From positions 307,316 to 371,315 of the forward strand of contig NZ_JASATX010000002.1 in the NCBI RefSeq assembly GCF_029952955.1: a stretch of DNA of 64,000 nt, written 5' to 3'. The notes under the pieces were generated by a model. That model did no database searches and was not told where the DNA came from. It saw nothing but the letters and a program-made list of their open reading frames with translations. The DNA is from Ruicaihuangia caeni (GTDB taxonomy: Bacteria; Actinomycetota; Actinomycetes; Actinomycetales; Microbacteriaceae). The translations under genes and the position numbers were made by a program. This document shows, piece after piece, positions 51,699-62,062 of the stretch; position 1 is the first letter of the stretch; each line of letters begins with the position of its first letter.

Positions 51699-52667
51699 AT
51701 GAGAACCATCACCCGCCACCCCATCGCCCGAAAGCTGGCAGAAGCGGCGCTCACCCTTCTCGGGGTGGCCGTGCTCGTCTTCGTCATGCTGCGCGCGACT
51801 CGCGGCGACCAGATCAGCGCCACGCTGGGCATCGAGGCCGCCGCGCTGACTCCCGCCCAGCGAGCGGCGCTCGAGGCGTACTACGGCCTGGATCAACCGC
51901 TCGTCGTGCAGTTCTTCTCGTGGCTGGGCAATGTCGTGACGGGCAACCTCGGCTACTCGTCACGGTCGCGCCAGTCGGTGCTCGAGATGACGGCCGACTC
52001 GTTGCCGATCACCTTCGAGCTGGCCGTGCTCTCGATCATCATCGGCCTGCTCATCGGCGTGCCGCTCGGCATGCTCTCGGCCTCGCGCGCCAACTCGCTC
52101 CGTGACGCGTTCGGTCAGACGGTCGGCCTCGCCGGCCTGTCGATCCCGGCATTCCTGCTCGGCTCGACCATGCTCGCGCTCTCGGCGTCCATGCTCGGCT
52201 ACAACCCCAACGCTCGCGGCTTCGCGAGCTTCGCCGAAGATCCGTGGCTGAACCTGCAGCAGATGCTGATGCCGGCCCTCGTGCTCGGCTTCGGCCTGGC
52301 GGCGCCCATCATGCGCACCGCTCGCTCAGCCCTGCTCGAGGTGCGCTCCATGGACTTCGTCCGTACAGCGCGCAGCAAGGGCGCGGGTCCGGTCCGTGTG
52401 CAGTTGAAGCACGTGCTGCACAACGCGCTCGTGCCGATCGTCACGATGACCGGTCTGCAGTTCGGCTACCTGCTCGGGGGCGCGGTCGTCGTGGAGCAGA
52501 TCTTCTCCATTCCCGGCATCGGCCGGCAGGTGCTCATCGGCATCCAGCAGAAGGAGTACGCCGTGGTACAGAGCACCGTGCTCGTCATCGCACTCAGCTT
52601 CGTGATCATCAACCTGCTCACCGACCTGCTCTACCGGGTCATCGACCCCAGGGTGCGTGCGCAATGA
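51699..52667 (+). CDS. Dpp/Opp-type ABC permease (DppB-like)
   Basis: This 322-residue inner-membrane permease has six helices: RKLAEAALTLLGVAVLVFVML at the start, the YYGLDQPLVVQFFSWLGNVV loop typical of DppB, and the EAA motif around VRTARSKGAGPVRVQLKHVL that contacts the ATPase. It starts at ATG 51699, 70 bp after the binding-protein gene and just after the hairpin, and overlaps the second permease gene by 4 bp. Confidence 0.92.
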   Translation: MRTITRHPIARKLAEAALTLLGVAVLVFVMLRATRGDQISATLGIEAAALTPAQRAALEAYYGLDQPLVVQFFSWLGNVVTGNLGYSSRSRQSVLEMTADSLPITFELAVLSIIIGLLIGVPLGMLSASRANSLRDAFGQTVGLAGLSIPAFLLGSTMLALSASMLGYNPNARGFASFAEDPWLNLQQMLMPALVLGFGLAAPIMRTARSALLEVRSMDFVRTARSKGAGPVRVQLKHVLHNALVPIVTMTGLQFGYLLGGAVVVEQIFSIPGIGRQVLIGIQQKEYAVVQSTVLVIALSFVIINLLTDLLYRVIDPRVRAQ

Positions 52668-53557
52668 GCGCCGAGGTCACCGTCGACACCACGGCGCTGC
52701 AGGCGCCCGCGAAGGGCCGGGGCTCGGTGCTCGCCGGCATCCTTCGCAGCCCCAGCGGGCTGATCGGACTGCTGCTCACCGGAGCGGTCGTGACGCTCGG
52801 GCTGCTCTCCGTCTTCAACCTGCTTCCGTTCGACCCCATCGCGCAGCGCCCTGAAGTGCGCCTGCAGGGCCCGTCGGGCGAGCACTGGTTCGGCACCGAT
52901 CAGTTCGGTCGCGACATCCTCTCGCGCACGGCGTCGGGCGTCGCCAACTCTTTGCTGATCTCAGTCGTGGCGGTCGCATTCGCCGCCATCATCGGCACTG
53001 CGGGCGGGCTCATCGCCGGGTTCTTCCGCGGCTGGTCGGACCGCTCGATCAGCGGTGTGACCAATGTGCTGTTCGCATTCCCGCCGCTGCTGCTTGCGCT
53101 CTCGCTCGCCTCGGCGTTCGACCGCACCTGGTTCACGATCGCGGTGGCGATCGCGATCGTCTACGCTCCGATCTTCGTGCGCGTGGCCAGGGGCCCGGTG
53201 CTGTCGCTCCGCGAAGCCGACTTCGTCCGCTCCGCGACCGTGGTCGGCATGCGTCGCTTCGCGATCATCTGGCAGCACATCCTTCCCAATATCGGCGCCA
53301 TCGTCATCGTGCAGATCACGCTCTCGCTGTCGTGGGCGGTGCTCACCGAGGCGTCGCTCAGCTTCCTCGGGCTCGGCACGCCGCCGCCCGCGGCATCGCT
53401 CGGCGCCATGATCTTCGAGGCCCGCACACTCGTCAATTTCGCGCCGTGGACCATGTTCGCGCCAGGCGCCGTCATCATCCTGCTCGTCGTCGGGCTCAAC
53501 CTGCTCGGCGACGGCCTGCGCGATGCGCTCGACCCGAGGAACAGAGGAACCAAATGA
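52664..53557 (+). CDS. Dpp/Opp-type ABC permease (DppC-like)
   Basis: This 297-residue permease has a short cytoplasmic N-terminus, a first helix, the EHWFGTDQFGRDILSR signature of the DppC family, and the EAA loop VRSATVVGMRRFAIIWQHIL. It pairs with the DppB-like protein to form the channel. ATG 52664 overlaps the previous stop and its own stop overlaps murQ (ATGA), so the transporter and MurQ are synthesised together. This is direct evidence that the importer serves MurNAc metabolism. Confidence 0.92.
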   Translation: MSAEVTVDTTALQAPAKGRGSVLAGILRSPSGLIGLLLTGAVVTLGLLSVFNLLPFDPIAQRPEVRLQGPSGEHWFGTDQFGRDILSRTASGVANSLLISVVAVAFAAIIGTAGGLIAGFFRGWSDRSISGVTNVLFAFPPLLLALSLASAFDRTWFTIAVAIAIVYAPIFVRVARGPVLSLREADFVRSATVVGMRRFAIIWQHILPNIGAIVIVQITLSLSWAVLTEASLSFLGLGTPPPAASLGAMIFEARTLVNFAPWTMFAPGAVIILLVVGLNLLGDGLRDALDPRNRGTK

Positions 53558-54480
53558 CCCAGGCCGTCTCCGGTCTCGACACCCTCGTCACCGAGCTCGC
53601 CGACCCGCGTTTCGCTCGCATCGACGAACTCACGGTGCTCGAGCTGACCGCGCTGATGAACGAGCTCGACGCCGAGGTCGCGACCGCGGTGAAGCGAGCC
53701 GTGCCCGACATCGCCGCGGCGATCGAGGAGGTCGTCGCCCGCATGCGTCAGGGAGGCCGGCTCATCTATGTGGGTGCCGGGACCCCGGGACGAATCGGCG
53801 TGCTCGACGCATCCGAGTGCCCGCCCACGTTCGGCACCGACCCCGATCAGGTCATCACGCTCATCGCCGGTGGCGCGACCGCGATCGTCTCAGCGGTCGA
53901 GGGCGCGGAAGACGACGCAGACGAAGGCGCGGCCGCGGTCGATGCGGCAGGGGTCGGGCCGCTCGACAGCGTGATCGGCATCGCCTCGAGCGGGCGCACC
54001 CCGTACGTGATCGCGGCGGTGCGTCGCGCTCGAGAGCTCGGCGCCTTCACCGCCGGGCTGTCCTGCAATACCGACACCGAACTCGGCGCGGTCGCGGAGC
54101 GGTCCATCGAAGTCATCGTCGGACCGGAGCTCGTGGCCGGCTCGACTCGGCTGAAGGCCGGTACCGCCCAGAAGATGGTGCTCAACATGTTCTCGACCAT
54201 CAGCATGGTCGGGCTCGGCAAGACGTATGGCAACCTCATGGTCGACCTCGTCGCGACCAACTCGAAGCTGCGCGAGCGAAGCGTGCGCATCATCACCTCC
54301 ATCACCGGCAGCACTCGTGACCGCGCGCTCAGCGCGCTCGCCGAGTGCGGCGGAAGCGTGAAGCTTGCCGTGCTCATGCTCGAGCTCCGCGTCGATGCGA
54401 AGCAGGCGGCTCAACTCCTCGACGCGGCCGGTGGAAGGTTGAAAGCCGCCATCGCGAGCGGTCAGGAGGCAAGCGCGTGA
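53554..54480 (+). CDS. murQ: N-acetylmuramic acid 6-phosphate etherase
   Basis: MurQ cleaves the lactyl ether of MurNAc-6-phosphate to GlcNAc-6-phosphate and D-lactate. The 308-residue SIS protein shows [25 protein letters not shown] (in parts) with the catalytic Glu88, [16 protein letters not shown] for phosphosugar binding, and [19 protein letters not shown]. The Gly-Ala-Gly-Thr-Pro-Gly form of the loop (GTSG in E. coli) is a small variation. Its stop overlaps the anmK GTG start. Confidence 0.95.
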   Translation: MTQAVSGLDTLVTELADPRFARIDELTVLELTALMNELDAEVATAVKRAVPDIAAAIEEVVARMRQGGRLIYVGAGTPGRIGVLDASECPPTFGTDPDQVITLIAGGATAIVSAVEGAEDDADEGAAAVDAAGVGPLDSVIGIASSGRTPYVIAAVRRARELGAFTAGLSCNTDTELGAVAERSIEVIVGPELVAGSTRLKAGTAQKMVLNMFSTISMVGLGKTYGNLMVDLVATNSKLRERSVRIITSITGSTRDRALSALAECGGSVKLAVLMLELRVDAKQAAQLLDAAGGRLKAAIASGQEASA

Positions 54481-55643
54481 GGGTTCTCGGTCTGATCTCC
54501 GGCACGTCCCATGACGGCATCGATGCCGCGATCGTCGATTTCCGGCTCGAGGGAGACACGCTGCACGGCACCGTCGAGCACACCGCCAGCACGCCCTACG
54601 CGGGCGATCTGCGCCGCCGGATCATCGACGCGCTGCCGCCCGCGCAGACGACCATGCGCGAAGTGTGCGAACTCGACACGCTGATCGGCCAGGCGTTCGC
54701 AGCAGCAGCGGAGAGCGCGATCGAGGGAGCAGCCGGCGCGGTCGACCTCATCTGCTCGCACGGCCAGACGATGTACCACTGGGTCGACGGCGATCGGGCG
54801 CTGGGCACACTCCAGCTCGGTCAGCCCGCGTGGATCGCGGAGCGCACTGGTATCTCGGTGCTCGCTGATGTGCGCATCCGCGACATCACCGCCGGTGGGC
54901 ACGGGGCACCGCTGGTCTCGTACCTCGACACCCTGCTGCTCGGTGGACTGGGCGAGCCGGCGGCCGCGCTGAACCTCGGCGGCATCTCGAACATGACGGT
55001 GATCGCTCCGGATGCCGAGCCGTACGCGTACGACATCGGACCCGCGAACGCGCTGATCGACGCCGTTGTCACTGCGAACGGGATCGACGACGGTTTCGAC
55101 CGCGACGGCGCCATCGCGGCATCCGGCACCATCGATGAAGCCCTCCTCGAGCAACTGCTCGAAGAGCCCTACTACCGCCTGCCGGTTCCGAAGAGCACCG
55201 GCAAGGAGCTCTTCAGCCCCGACTACATCGACACCGCGCTCGAGCGGTACGGACGACCGGTGCCCTTCGCCGATCTCGTCGCCACCCTCACGGAACTCAC
55301 TGCGCGAACCGTCGCAGCCGATGTGCGGCGCGCCGGAGTCACCACGCTCGTGGCCTCTGGTGGCGGCTGCGCCAACCCGCACCTCATGAAGCGGCTCGAG
55401 CACGCGCTGCCGGGCGTGACGATTCGGTGCACCGACGAGTTCGGTGCTCCGGCCGGAGAGAAGGAGGCGATCGCCTTCGCCCTGCTCGGCTGGGCGTCAC
55501 TGCACGCTGTGCCGGCGATCGTCCCCAGCTGCACCGGGGCGGGCCGCGCGAGCGTGCTGGGCGCGCTCACCCCTGGACGCGAGGGGTTCGTGGTGCCCGC
55601 GGCAGCGATCGCGCCTGCGGCGCTGGTGCTGCGGGCGCACTGA
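54477..55643 (+). CDS. anmK: Anhydro-N-acetylmuramic acid kinase
   Basis: AnmK opens the 1,6-anhydro ring of anhMurNAc and phosphorylates it to MurNAc-6-phosphate, the MurQ substrate. In 388 residues it has the ATP motif [14 protein letters not shown] (5-18), [30 protein letters not shown] (in parts), [21 protein letters not shown] and [13 protein letters not shown]. The GTG start lies in the GTGA overlap with murQ. With AnmK the imported material need not be phosphorylated on entry, which fits an ABC importer. It also implies anhydro-muropeptides made by lytic transglycosylases. Confidence 0.95.
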   Translation: MRVLGLISGTSHDGIDAAIVDFRLEGDTLHGTVEHTASTPYAGDLRRRIIDALPPAQTTMREVCELDTLIGQAFAAAAESAIEGAAGAVDLICSHGQTMYHWVDGDRALGTLQLGQPAWIAERTGISVLADVRIRDITAGGHGAPLVSYLDTLLLGGLGEPAAALNLGGISNMTVIAPDAEPYAYDIGPANALIDAVVTANGIDDGFDRDGAIAASGTIDEALLEQLLEEPYYRLPVPKSTGKELFSPDYIDTALERYGRPVPFADLVATLTELTARTVAADVRRAGVTTLVASGGGCANPHLMKRLEHALPGVTIRCTDEFGAPAGEKEAIAFALLGWASLHAVPAIVPSCTGAGRASVLGALTPGREGFVVPAAAIAPAALVLRAH

Positions 55644-55656
55644 GCGAGCGTCTGAA

Positions 55657-56829
55657 TTGAACCCGGCGATATCGGAACCGGCGGCCCTGGCCGAAGCCGT
55701 CGCTTCGGGCATGCCCATCGGAACTCGTGGGCCGGCCGGCGCCGTGGTCGGAGTGGCGAACAGCGCCGGCTCGGCCGTCGTCGCGCGTGGCACGCGCTTG
55801 CCTTCCGGCGGTGGTCAGGAACCTGGCGGCGAGGGTTACGGCAGGGGTGGTGACGACCCGACCGGCGGGGGCGCACCGCCGATGCTCGACGTCACTCCAT
55901 TCGATCTGGCATCCGTCACAAAGGTTGTGACCACCGCCGCAGTGATGACGCTTGCCGGCGAGGGGCTGCTCCACCTCGACCGCCCGGTGCGCAGCATCCT
56001 GCCTCAGTTTCGAGGGGCAGGCAAAGACGACATCACCCCGCGCCTGCTGCTTCAGCATCGAGCGGGAATGTGGGAGTGGTGGCCGCTGTACTGCGAGGCG
56101 CGCGAACCGCGGCACGCCGTGCTGCAACTGCCTCTGCGCTATGAGCCGGGCCGCGAGCATCGGTACTCCGATCTCGGCTTCATGGTGCTCGGCATGGTCA
56201 TCGAGCAGGTGACGGGCGACGGTCTGCCGCAAGCGCTCGACGCGCTCGTGCTGCGACCGCTGGGCATGACCGGCACGGCGTTCGTGCTCGATGAGATGAG
56301 ACGGGATGCGGCTGCCAGTGCGTTCGGCGACGCCGCCGAGCAGACGATGCTTCGCACCCGGAACCCCTACCCCGTGCCGTACGACGACACGTCGTTCGGC
56401 GGGTGGCGTGAGCGGCTGTTCGTGGGCGAGGCGAACGACGGGAACGCCTTCCACGCCTTCGGGGGCGCTGCCGGCCACGCCGGTCTATTCGCGCCGATCA
56501 GCGACCTGCTGACGCTCGGCCGGGAGTTGCTGCACGAAGACCCCTGGTGCGGCGCGACGGTGCGTGACGCCTTCATCAGCGCTGGGCCCGACGAGACACA
56601 AGCCCTAGGGCTGCGTCGGCGGACCATCGACGAGACAGGCGTCGAGGTGCTCTGGCATCCGGGGTTCACGGGCACGAGTCTGACGTTGGTGCCCTCGCTG
56701 CACCTCGTCGTGGCGGTCGGCACCAACCGGCTGCTCCACGCCCCCGAAGTGGAGCCGCTGAGCCATGACGAGCTCTGGCGGCCCGTGGGCCGCGCCCTCG
56801 CCACGACGCATGCGGAGGCCGTGCGATGA
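55657..56829 (+). CDS. Serine hydrolase of beta-lactamase/AmiE-like type
   Basis: This roughly 390-residue protein has the class C beta-lactamase fold: SxxK Ser86-Lys89 (ASVTK), the Tyr motif YSDLGF and a C-terminal HPGFTGTS box. A Gly-rich insert lies just before the SxxK (about residues 48-75). No signal peptide is seen, so it is probably cytoplasmic. B. subtilis AmiE, in the murQ cluster, has this fold and cleaves peptides from MurNAc; that activity is the best guess here. TTG 55657 is chosen, 13 bp after anmK; other starts are possible. The end overlaps the MFS start as ATGA. Confidence 0.82.
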   Translation: MNPAISEPAALAEAVASGMPIGTRGPAGAVVGVANSAGSAVVARGTRLPSGGGQEPGGEGYGRGGDDPTGGGAPPMLDVTPFDLASVTKVVTTAAVMTLAGEGLLHLDRPVRSILPQFRGAGKDDITPRLLLQHRAGMWEWWPLYCEAREPRHAVLQLPLRYEPGREHRYSDLGFMVLGMVIEQVTGDGLPQALDALVLRPLGMTGTAFVLDEMRRDAAASAFGDAAEQTMLRTRNPYPVPYDDTSFGGWRERLFVGEANDGNAFHAFGGAAGHAGLFAPISDLLTLGRELLHEDPWCGATVRDAFISAGPDETQALGLRRRTIDETGVEVLWHPGFTGTSLTLVPSLHLVVAVGTNRLLHAPEVEPLSHDELWRPVGRALATTHAEAVR

Positions 56830-58169
56830 GTGCACACCGACGAGACCAGCTCGACGAAGAGCAGGCCGAATCGCGCACGCGCAGCGGGGCAAGCCCGGCG
56901 GTGAGCGCCGATGCCGTGCCGCCGCGGGTCTCGACGGCCGCGGTATTCCTCGCGTTCGCCGGGCTCGGCGGCACTGCCGCCTCGGTGCCGGCAGTGCTGC
57001 CCGCGCTCGCGGCTGCCGCGGCCACGCCGATGGATGCCTATCTGCCTGCTGTGCCGGCGCTATTCGGAGGCCTACTGCTCGGCGTGCTGCTCACGACGGT
57101 GATCGCGTCACGACTGACGCCGCTTCGTACGCTGGCGCTCGGTGCGGGGCTGCAAGCAGTGGCACTGGCGACGATGGCCGCCGCCAGTCAGCCGCCGTTC
57201 TTCATCACGGCCGCCGCCGTCGCGGGCGTCGGTTTCGGCCTCGGCGAGGCCGGCGGCAGCATCGTCGCCAAGCGCATCGCGGATGCCGGCGCCGCCCGGT
57301 TGCTGACGGCGCTCACCGCGACCGTCGCCGCAGTCGCCGCGCTTGGCCCTCTCATCGTCGTGTTCGCTGCGTTCGACGCCCGTGCCCTCCTGCTGGCAGC
57401 CGTCGCCGCTGTGCACGTGGCGGCGGGGCTCATCGCGATGCGTGCCGCGGTGCACTCGCCTGGCGGAACCGCCCGCGGAGCAGGCCTCGACGCTGCAACC
57501 CATCCGCCCGCCCCTGCATCGCCCGCTGTCGCTGGCGGGGGAGGCCGGGGACTGGCCATCGCGCTCGCGTCGGTCGCAGTCGCCCTGGCGCTCTACGTCG
57601 GCATCGAGACGATCGTCTCAGGATGGTCGGCTGTGCTCGCGTCCGAGCTTCTCGAGCTCACTCCCGCCCACGCCGCGCTCGGCACTTCGGCGTTCTGGGC
57701 GCTCATGGCCCTCGGTCGCGGCATCGCATGGCTGCTGCTGCGGGCGGCCCGCGACCCGCGGCGCTACGCCGCTGCGAACCTCGGGATCGTGGCGGTGCTC
57801 ATGGCGGCAGCCGCGTTCAGCGTCGTCGAGGAACCGATCATCGCGGCGCTGCTCATCGGCGCCGCCATCCTGGCGCTGGCCCCGTGCTACGCCGTGATCC
57901 TCGGCGTGGGCCTCGCCGCGGTCAGCGATGTCCAGGCCGAACGGATAACCGGATTGCTCGTCGCGTGCGGAGCCGGCGGGGGAGCGTTGCTCCCGGTCGC
58001 AGCGATCGCGCTCGTGCCCGGCTCAGTGGGCACCGGCCTGTTCGTGCTCACCGCGGTCGGTGCCACGCTCGCTTGTGTGCTCGTGCTCCTCGCTCCGGCA
58101 TCCGCGCCGACGACTTCTTCGTCCACCGCAGCCGCTCGCTCCGCCTCGAAAGGCCCAGGACCACAGTGA
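56826..58169 (+). CDS. MFS transporter in the MurNAc operon
   Basis: This 447-residue protein has a polar N-terminus of about 40 residues and 12 hydrophobic helices, for example STAAVFLAFAGLGGTAASV, AAVAGVGFGLGEAGGSIVA and RGLAIALASVAVALALYVGI. It does not carry an obvious sugar-porter signature and I cannot assign a substrate. Overlaps with both neighbours (ATGA before, GTGA after) tie it to the serine hydrolase and the D-lactate-dehydrogenase-like gene. It might move a released amino sugar, a peptide or lactate. Confidence 0.8.
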   Translation: MSAHRRDQLDEEQAESRTRSGASPAVSADAVPPRVSTAAVFLAFAGLGGTAASVPAVLPALAAAAATPMDAYLPAVPALFGGLLLGVLLTTVIASRLTPLRTLALGAGLQAVALATMAAASQPPFFITAAAVAGVGFGLGEAGGSIVAKRIADAGAARLLTALTATVAAVAALGPLIVVFAAFDARALLLAAVAAVHVAAGLIAMRAAVHSPGGTARGAGLDAATHPPAPASPAVAGGGGRGLAIALASVAVALALYVGIETIVSGWSAVLASELLELTPAHAALGTSAFWALMALGRGIAWLLLRAARDPRRYAAANLGIVAVLMAAAAFSVVEEPIIAALLIGAAILALAPCYAVILGVGLAAVSDVQAERITGLLVACGAGGGALLPVAAIALVPGSVGTGLFVLTAVGATLACVLVLLAPASAPTTSSSTAAARSASKGPGPQ

Positions 58170-61100
58170 CACTCGCCGCCTCCGACCCAGCTCTGCTCGA
58201 CCGGCTCGAAGCCGCCGCACCCGGGCGCGTGCGGAGCCGCGCGACCGATCGACTCGCGCTCGCGCACGACGCCTCGCACTACCTGCTCACCCCGCAAGCG
58301 GTGGTGAGCGCGTCGACCATCGAGGAGGTCGCACGCCTGCTCAGCGAGGCGACCGCCGATGCCCCGATCACGTTCCGGTCGGGCGGCACAAGCCTCAGCG
58401 GGCAGGCGGTCACCGACGGCGTGCTCATCGACACACGCCGGTACTTCCGCCGCATCGAAGTGCTCGACGAGGGTCGGCGCGTGCGAGTGCAGCCAGGGGC
58501 CACCGTGCGACAGGCCAACGCCTGGCTGGCACGGCACGGCCGGAAGCTGGGTCCCGATCCTGCCAGCGAGGCCGCCTGCACCATCGGCGGCGTCATCGCC
58601 AACAACTCCAGCGGCATGGCGTGCGGCATCCGCGACAACGCGTACCGCACGCTCGAGTCCGCAACGCTCGTGCTGCCGAGCGGCACGGTCATCGACACGA
58701 GCAGACCGGATGCCGACGAGCAGTTGCGCGAGCAGGAGCCCGAGCTCTACAGGGGGCTGCTCGGCATCCGCGAGACACTGCTCGGCGATCGCGCGCTCGC
58801 CGAGTCGGTGCGAACGCAGTTCGCCCGAAAGAACACCATGGGCTACGGCCTCAACGCCTTTCTCGACCACGAAACGCCGGCGCAGATGCTCGCGCATGTC
58901 GTCGTGGGCAGCGAGGGCACCCTTGCCTTCGTCGCCGAATCGACCATGCGCACCATTCCGCTGCTGCCGCATGCAGCGACGGGGCTGTTGTACTTCGATG
59001 ACCTGGAATCGGCCACCTCGGCGCTGCCGGCGCTCATCGAGGCCGGTTTCGCGACGATCGAACTGCTCGACGCCGCTTCGCTCAGGGTGGCCCAGCTCGA
59101 CACGCTCGCCGAGGAAGGACTGCGCGGGTTCACCGTCGCCGACCACGCCGCCCTGCTGGTGGAGTTTCAAGCCGCCACCGACGGTGAACTCGACGCGCTC
59201 GTGGCCGCGGGGCAGCCGGTGCTCGACGCGCTGCCCCTGACGGTGCCCGCCCGGCTCACGCGCGACGCATCGGCGCGAGCCGCGCTCTGGCACATCCGCA
59301 AGGGTCTCTATGCGGCGGTCGCCGGGTCGCGCCCGCAGGGCACCACCGCGCTGCTCGAAGACATCGCCGTGCCGCCCGAGGCGCTCGCCCGCACCTGCCG
59401 CGAGCTCAGCGTGCTGTTCGACCGTCACGGGTACCGCGACAGCGTGATCTTCGGTCACGCGAAAGACGGCAACATCCACTTCATGCTCACCGAGCGGTTC
59501 GGAGACGACGAGGGGCTCGACCGCTACCTGGCGTTCACCGACGAACTGGTCGCGCTGGTGCTGGCGGAAGGCGGCACGCTGAAGGCCGAGCACGGAACGG
59601 GTCGCATGATGGCGCCGTTCGTGCGGGAGCAGTTCGGCGACGAGCTGTACGCGCTCATGGTCGAGCTCAAGCGGCTCTGCGACCCTCGCGGAGTGCTCAA
59701 CCCCGGTGTCATCATCACTGAGCACGCCGACGCGCATGTGCGCGACCTGAAGTCGGCGTTGCCGGTGGAGGAGGAGGTAGACCGCTGCGTCGAGTGCGGC
59801 TACTGCGAGCCAGTGTGCCCGAGCCGCGACCTCACGCTGACACCACGGCAGCGGATCGTGCTCAGGCGCGAACTGGCGGCAGCGGAGCACCGCGGTGATG
59901 AGCGCCTCGTTCGGCAGCTCGAGCGCGAGTACGAGTACGACGGCGAGCAGACCTGCGCCGCCGATGGCATGTGCCAGACCGCGTGCCCCGTCGCCATCGA
60001 CACCGGCGCCCTCGTCAAGCGTCTGCGCGCCGAGCGCGTCGGACGCCTGGAGCAGGCAGCGTGGTCGGGCGCCGCCCACCGATGGGGAGGGGTTGCGCGT
60101 GCAGGATCGGCCGCATTGACGGTCGCCGATCGCATGCCCGAACCGCTCGTCACCGGAGCCAGTCGCGCTGCAAGGTCGGTGCTGGGCGCTGAACGGGTTC
60201 CGGAATACCGTCGACCGATGCCAGCGGGCGGTCCCAGGCGCTCGGCGCTGCAGGCCGAGAAGCCGGTGGCTGTGTTCTTCGCCGCGTGCATCGGCACCAT
60301 GTTCGGCGCTGAGCAGGGGAGCGACGGCGAGCGGGGCATGGGGTCTGCGGGCGCGTTGATCGAGCTCTGTGAGCGCGCGGGCGTGCCGGTTCGTGTGCCC
60401 GACGCGATCGAGGGCCTCTGCTGCGGCACGCCCTGGCGATCGAAAGGGTTCACACGCGGCTTCGAGTCGATGCGGAAGCGCGTGCTCGACGCTCTGTTCG
60501 AGGCGACCGAGGGCGGCGCGCTCCCGGTCGTGTGCGATGCGTCTTCGTGCACTGAAGGACTCATGGCGATGATCGCGTCGGATGCTGCCGGGCCTCCCGT
60601 CGCTGAGCATCCCGCGAACGACGGTGCCGGCGGCGAGAATTCGCTCGCAGGCGGCGCCTCGGGGCTGAACGTGGTCGATGCGGTGTCGTTCGTCGCCGAG
60701 CACGTGCTGCCGAAGCTCGAGGCCACCTCGCCGATCGCGTCGATGGTCGTGCACCCCACCTGCTCCTCGCATCGCCTCGGCACCACGGCAAGCACGGTTG
60801 CCATCGCCACCCGCATCGCCGACGAGGTCGAGGTGCCGGCCGATTGGGGGTGCTGCGGCTTCGCGGGCGACCGGGGCCTGCTGCATCCGGAGCTCACCGC
60901 GGCCGCCACGGCTCCCGAAGCCGCGACTGTCGCAGCGCAAGACTTCGAGGCCTATGCGTCGAGCAACCGCACCTGCGAGTTGGGAATGACCCGTGCGACG
61001 GGAAGGCCGTACCGGCACGTGCTCGAACTGCTCGAAGAGTCGACGCGCACGGTCGACGCGCGAGTGGACGCCGCGACGGTCGCTACGCTCTCGGCATCCG

Positions 61101-61192
61101 CCACGCCTTCTGCTGCCCCTGATGTGGCCGGCGATGGCGTCAGGCCGGCTCAGGGCCCTGTCAGACCAATACGAACCGATCGGGGAAGATAG
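58166..61192 (+). CDS. FAD/Fe-S oxidoreductase, probable D-lactate dehydrogenase
   Basis: This 1008-residue protein fuses a GlcD-type flavin domain and a GlpC/GlcF-type iron-sulfur domain. FAD binding is shown by TFRSGGTSLSGQAV and DPASEAACTIGGVIANNSSG; the FAD C-domain has HAKDGNIHFML and TLKAEHGTGRMMAPFV. Two 4Fe-4S motifs are at CVECGYCEPVCP (from Cys541) and CAADGMCQTACP. The CCG motifs are at Cys752 and Cys896. Such proteins oxidise D-lactate, D-2-hydroxyglutarate or glycolate. Coupling to murQ, whose product is D-lactate, makes D-lactate likely. The GTG start overlaps the MFS stop. The flavin domain precedes a Glu/Ala-variable end. Confidence 0.87.
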   Translation: MTLAASDPALLDRLEAAAPGRVRSRATDRLALAHDASHYLLTPQAVVSASTIEEVARLLSEATADAPITFRSGGTSLSGQAVTDGVLIDTRRYFRRIEVLDEGRRVRVQPGATVRQANAWLARHGRKLGPDPASEAACTIGGVIANNSSGMACGIRDNAYRTLESATLVLPSGTVIDTSRPDADEQLREQEPELYRGLLGIRETLLGDRALAESVRTQFARKNTMGYGLNAFLDHETPAQMLAHVVVGSEGTLAFVAESTMRTIPLLPHAATGLLYFDDLESATSALPALIEAGFATIELLDAASLRVAQLDTLAEEGLRGFTVADHAALLVEFQAATDGELDALVAAGQPVLDALPLTVPARLTRDASARAALWHIRKGLYAAVAGSRPQGTTALLEDIAVPPEALARTCRELSVLFDRHGYRDSVIFGHAKDGNIHFMLTERFGDDEGLDRYLAFTDELVALVLAEGGTLKAEHGTGRMMAPFVREQFGDELYALMVELKRLCDPRGVLNPGVIITEHADAHVRDLKSALPVEEEVDRCVECGYCEPVCPSRDLTLTPRQRIVLRRELAAAEHRGDERLVRQLEREYEYDGEQTCAADGMCQTACPVAIDTGALVKRLRAERVGRLEQAAWSGAAHRWGGVARAGSAALTVADRMPEPLVTGASRAARSVLGAERVPEYRRPMPAGGPRRSALQAEKPVAVFFAACIGTMFGAEQGSDGERGMGSAGALIELCERAGVPVRVPDAIEGLCCGTPWRSKGFTRGFESMRKRVLDALFEATEGGALPVVCDASSCTEGLMAMIASDAAGPPVAEHPANDGAGGENSLAGGASGLNVVDAVSFVAEHVLPKLEATSPIASMVVHPTCSSHRLGTTASTVAIATRIADEVEVPADWGCCGFAGDRGLLHPELTAAATAPEAATVAAQDFEAYASSNRTCELGMTRATGRPYRHVLELLEESTRTVDARVDAATVATLSASATPSAAPDVAGDGVRPAQGPVRPIRTDRGR

Positions 61193-61198
61193 TTCGAA

Positions 61199-61990
61199 AT
61201 GGAAATCGTCATCTGTGAGGATGCCGCCGAGATCGGTCGCATCGCCGCCAGCAAGATCATCGACCTCGTGCGGCGGAAGCCGACGGCCGCAATCGGCCTC
61301 GCTACCGGGTCCTCGCCCCTGGGCATCTACGCCGAGCTCGCGCACGCAGTGGCGAGGGGCGAGCTCGACATGTCGCGGGCGCACGGCTTCGCGCTCGACG
61401 AGTACGTCGGAATCGAGCTCGAGCACCCGCAGAGCTACTACAGCGTCATCCACCGTGAAGTCGTCGAGCGGCTGTCGATGGACCCCGCTCGCGTGCATGT
61501 GCCGGATGGCCGAGCGGCCGATCTCCACTCGGCGTGCGACGCCTACGAAGAGGCGATCGAGCAGGCCGGAGGCGTCGACCTGCAGATCGTCGGCATCGGC
61601 AGCAACGGGCACATCGGCTTCAATGAGCCCACATCATCCTTCGGCTCGCGCACGCGCGTGAAGGCGCTGGCACCGCAGACCCGGGCCGACAACGCCCGCT
61701 TCTTCGATTCGCTCGACCAGGTGCCGACCCTGTGCCTCACGCAGGGGCTCGGCACGATCATGGACGCACGCGAGGTCGTGCTGGTCGCCCAGGGAGAGCA
61801 CAAGGCCGACGCGATCGCCGCGGCGGTGGAGGGCCCCATGGCAGCGGTCATGCCGGCATCCGTGCTGCAGGGCCACCGCTACGCCACGGTGATCATCGAT
61901 GAGGCCGCCGCGAGCAAGCTGCAGTACACGGAGTACTACCGGCACGCGTGGAACACGAAGCCGGAGCGCGCGGTCAGCGCAGCGGTCTGA
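61199..61990 (+). CDS. nagB: Glucosamine-6-phosphate deaminase
   Basis: NagB converts glucosamine-6-phosphate to fructose-6-phosphate and ammonia, sending the amino sugar into glycolysis. In 263 residues it has GLATGSSPLGIYAEL (phosphate loop), catalytic Asp67 in FALDEYVG, His138 in IGSNGHIGFNEP and the VMPASVLQGH end. ATG 61199 lies 6 bp after the previous gene. It completes the route MurNAc-6P, GlcNAc-6P, GlcN-6P, Fru-6P together with MurQ and NagA. Confidence 0.96.
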   Translation: MEIVICEDAAEIGRIAASKIIDLVRRKPTAAIGLATGSSPLGIYAELAHAVARGELDMSRAHGFALDEYVGIELEHPQSYYSVIHREVVERLSMDPARVHVPDGRAADLHSACDAYEEAIEQAGGVDLQIVGIGSNGHIGFNEPTSSFGSRTRVKALAPQTRADNARFFDSLDQVPTLCLTQGLGTIMDAREVVLVAQGEHKADAIAAAVEGPMAAVMPASVLQGHRYATVIIDEAAASKLQYTEYYRHAWNTKPERAVSAAV

Positions 61991-62062
61991 GAAGCACTCC
62001 GATGCAGCACTGAGCACTCGCCCGCAGAGGGCAGGCGCGCAGAGGACGGGCGAGCAGAGTCT

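Noticed and set aside
55800-55885. Gly-rich stretch in the AmiE-like hydrolase as a frameshift or assembly error
   Set aside because: The reading frame continues cleanly into the SxxK motif and the base composition is normal, so a flexible insertion is the simpler explanation.
57887-61612. Open frame of over 1200 codons on the minus strand opposite the D-lactate-dehydrogenase-like gene
   Set aside because: Its sequence is Arg/Ala/Gly/His-rich with no domain, and the plus strand here has clear FAD and Fe-S motifs. It is an effect of GC-rich third positions.
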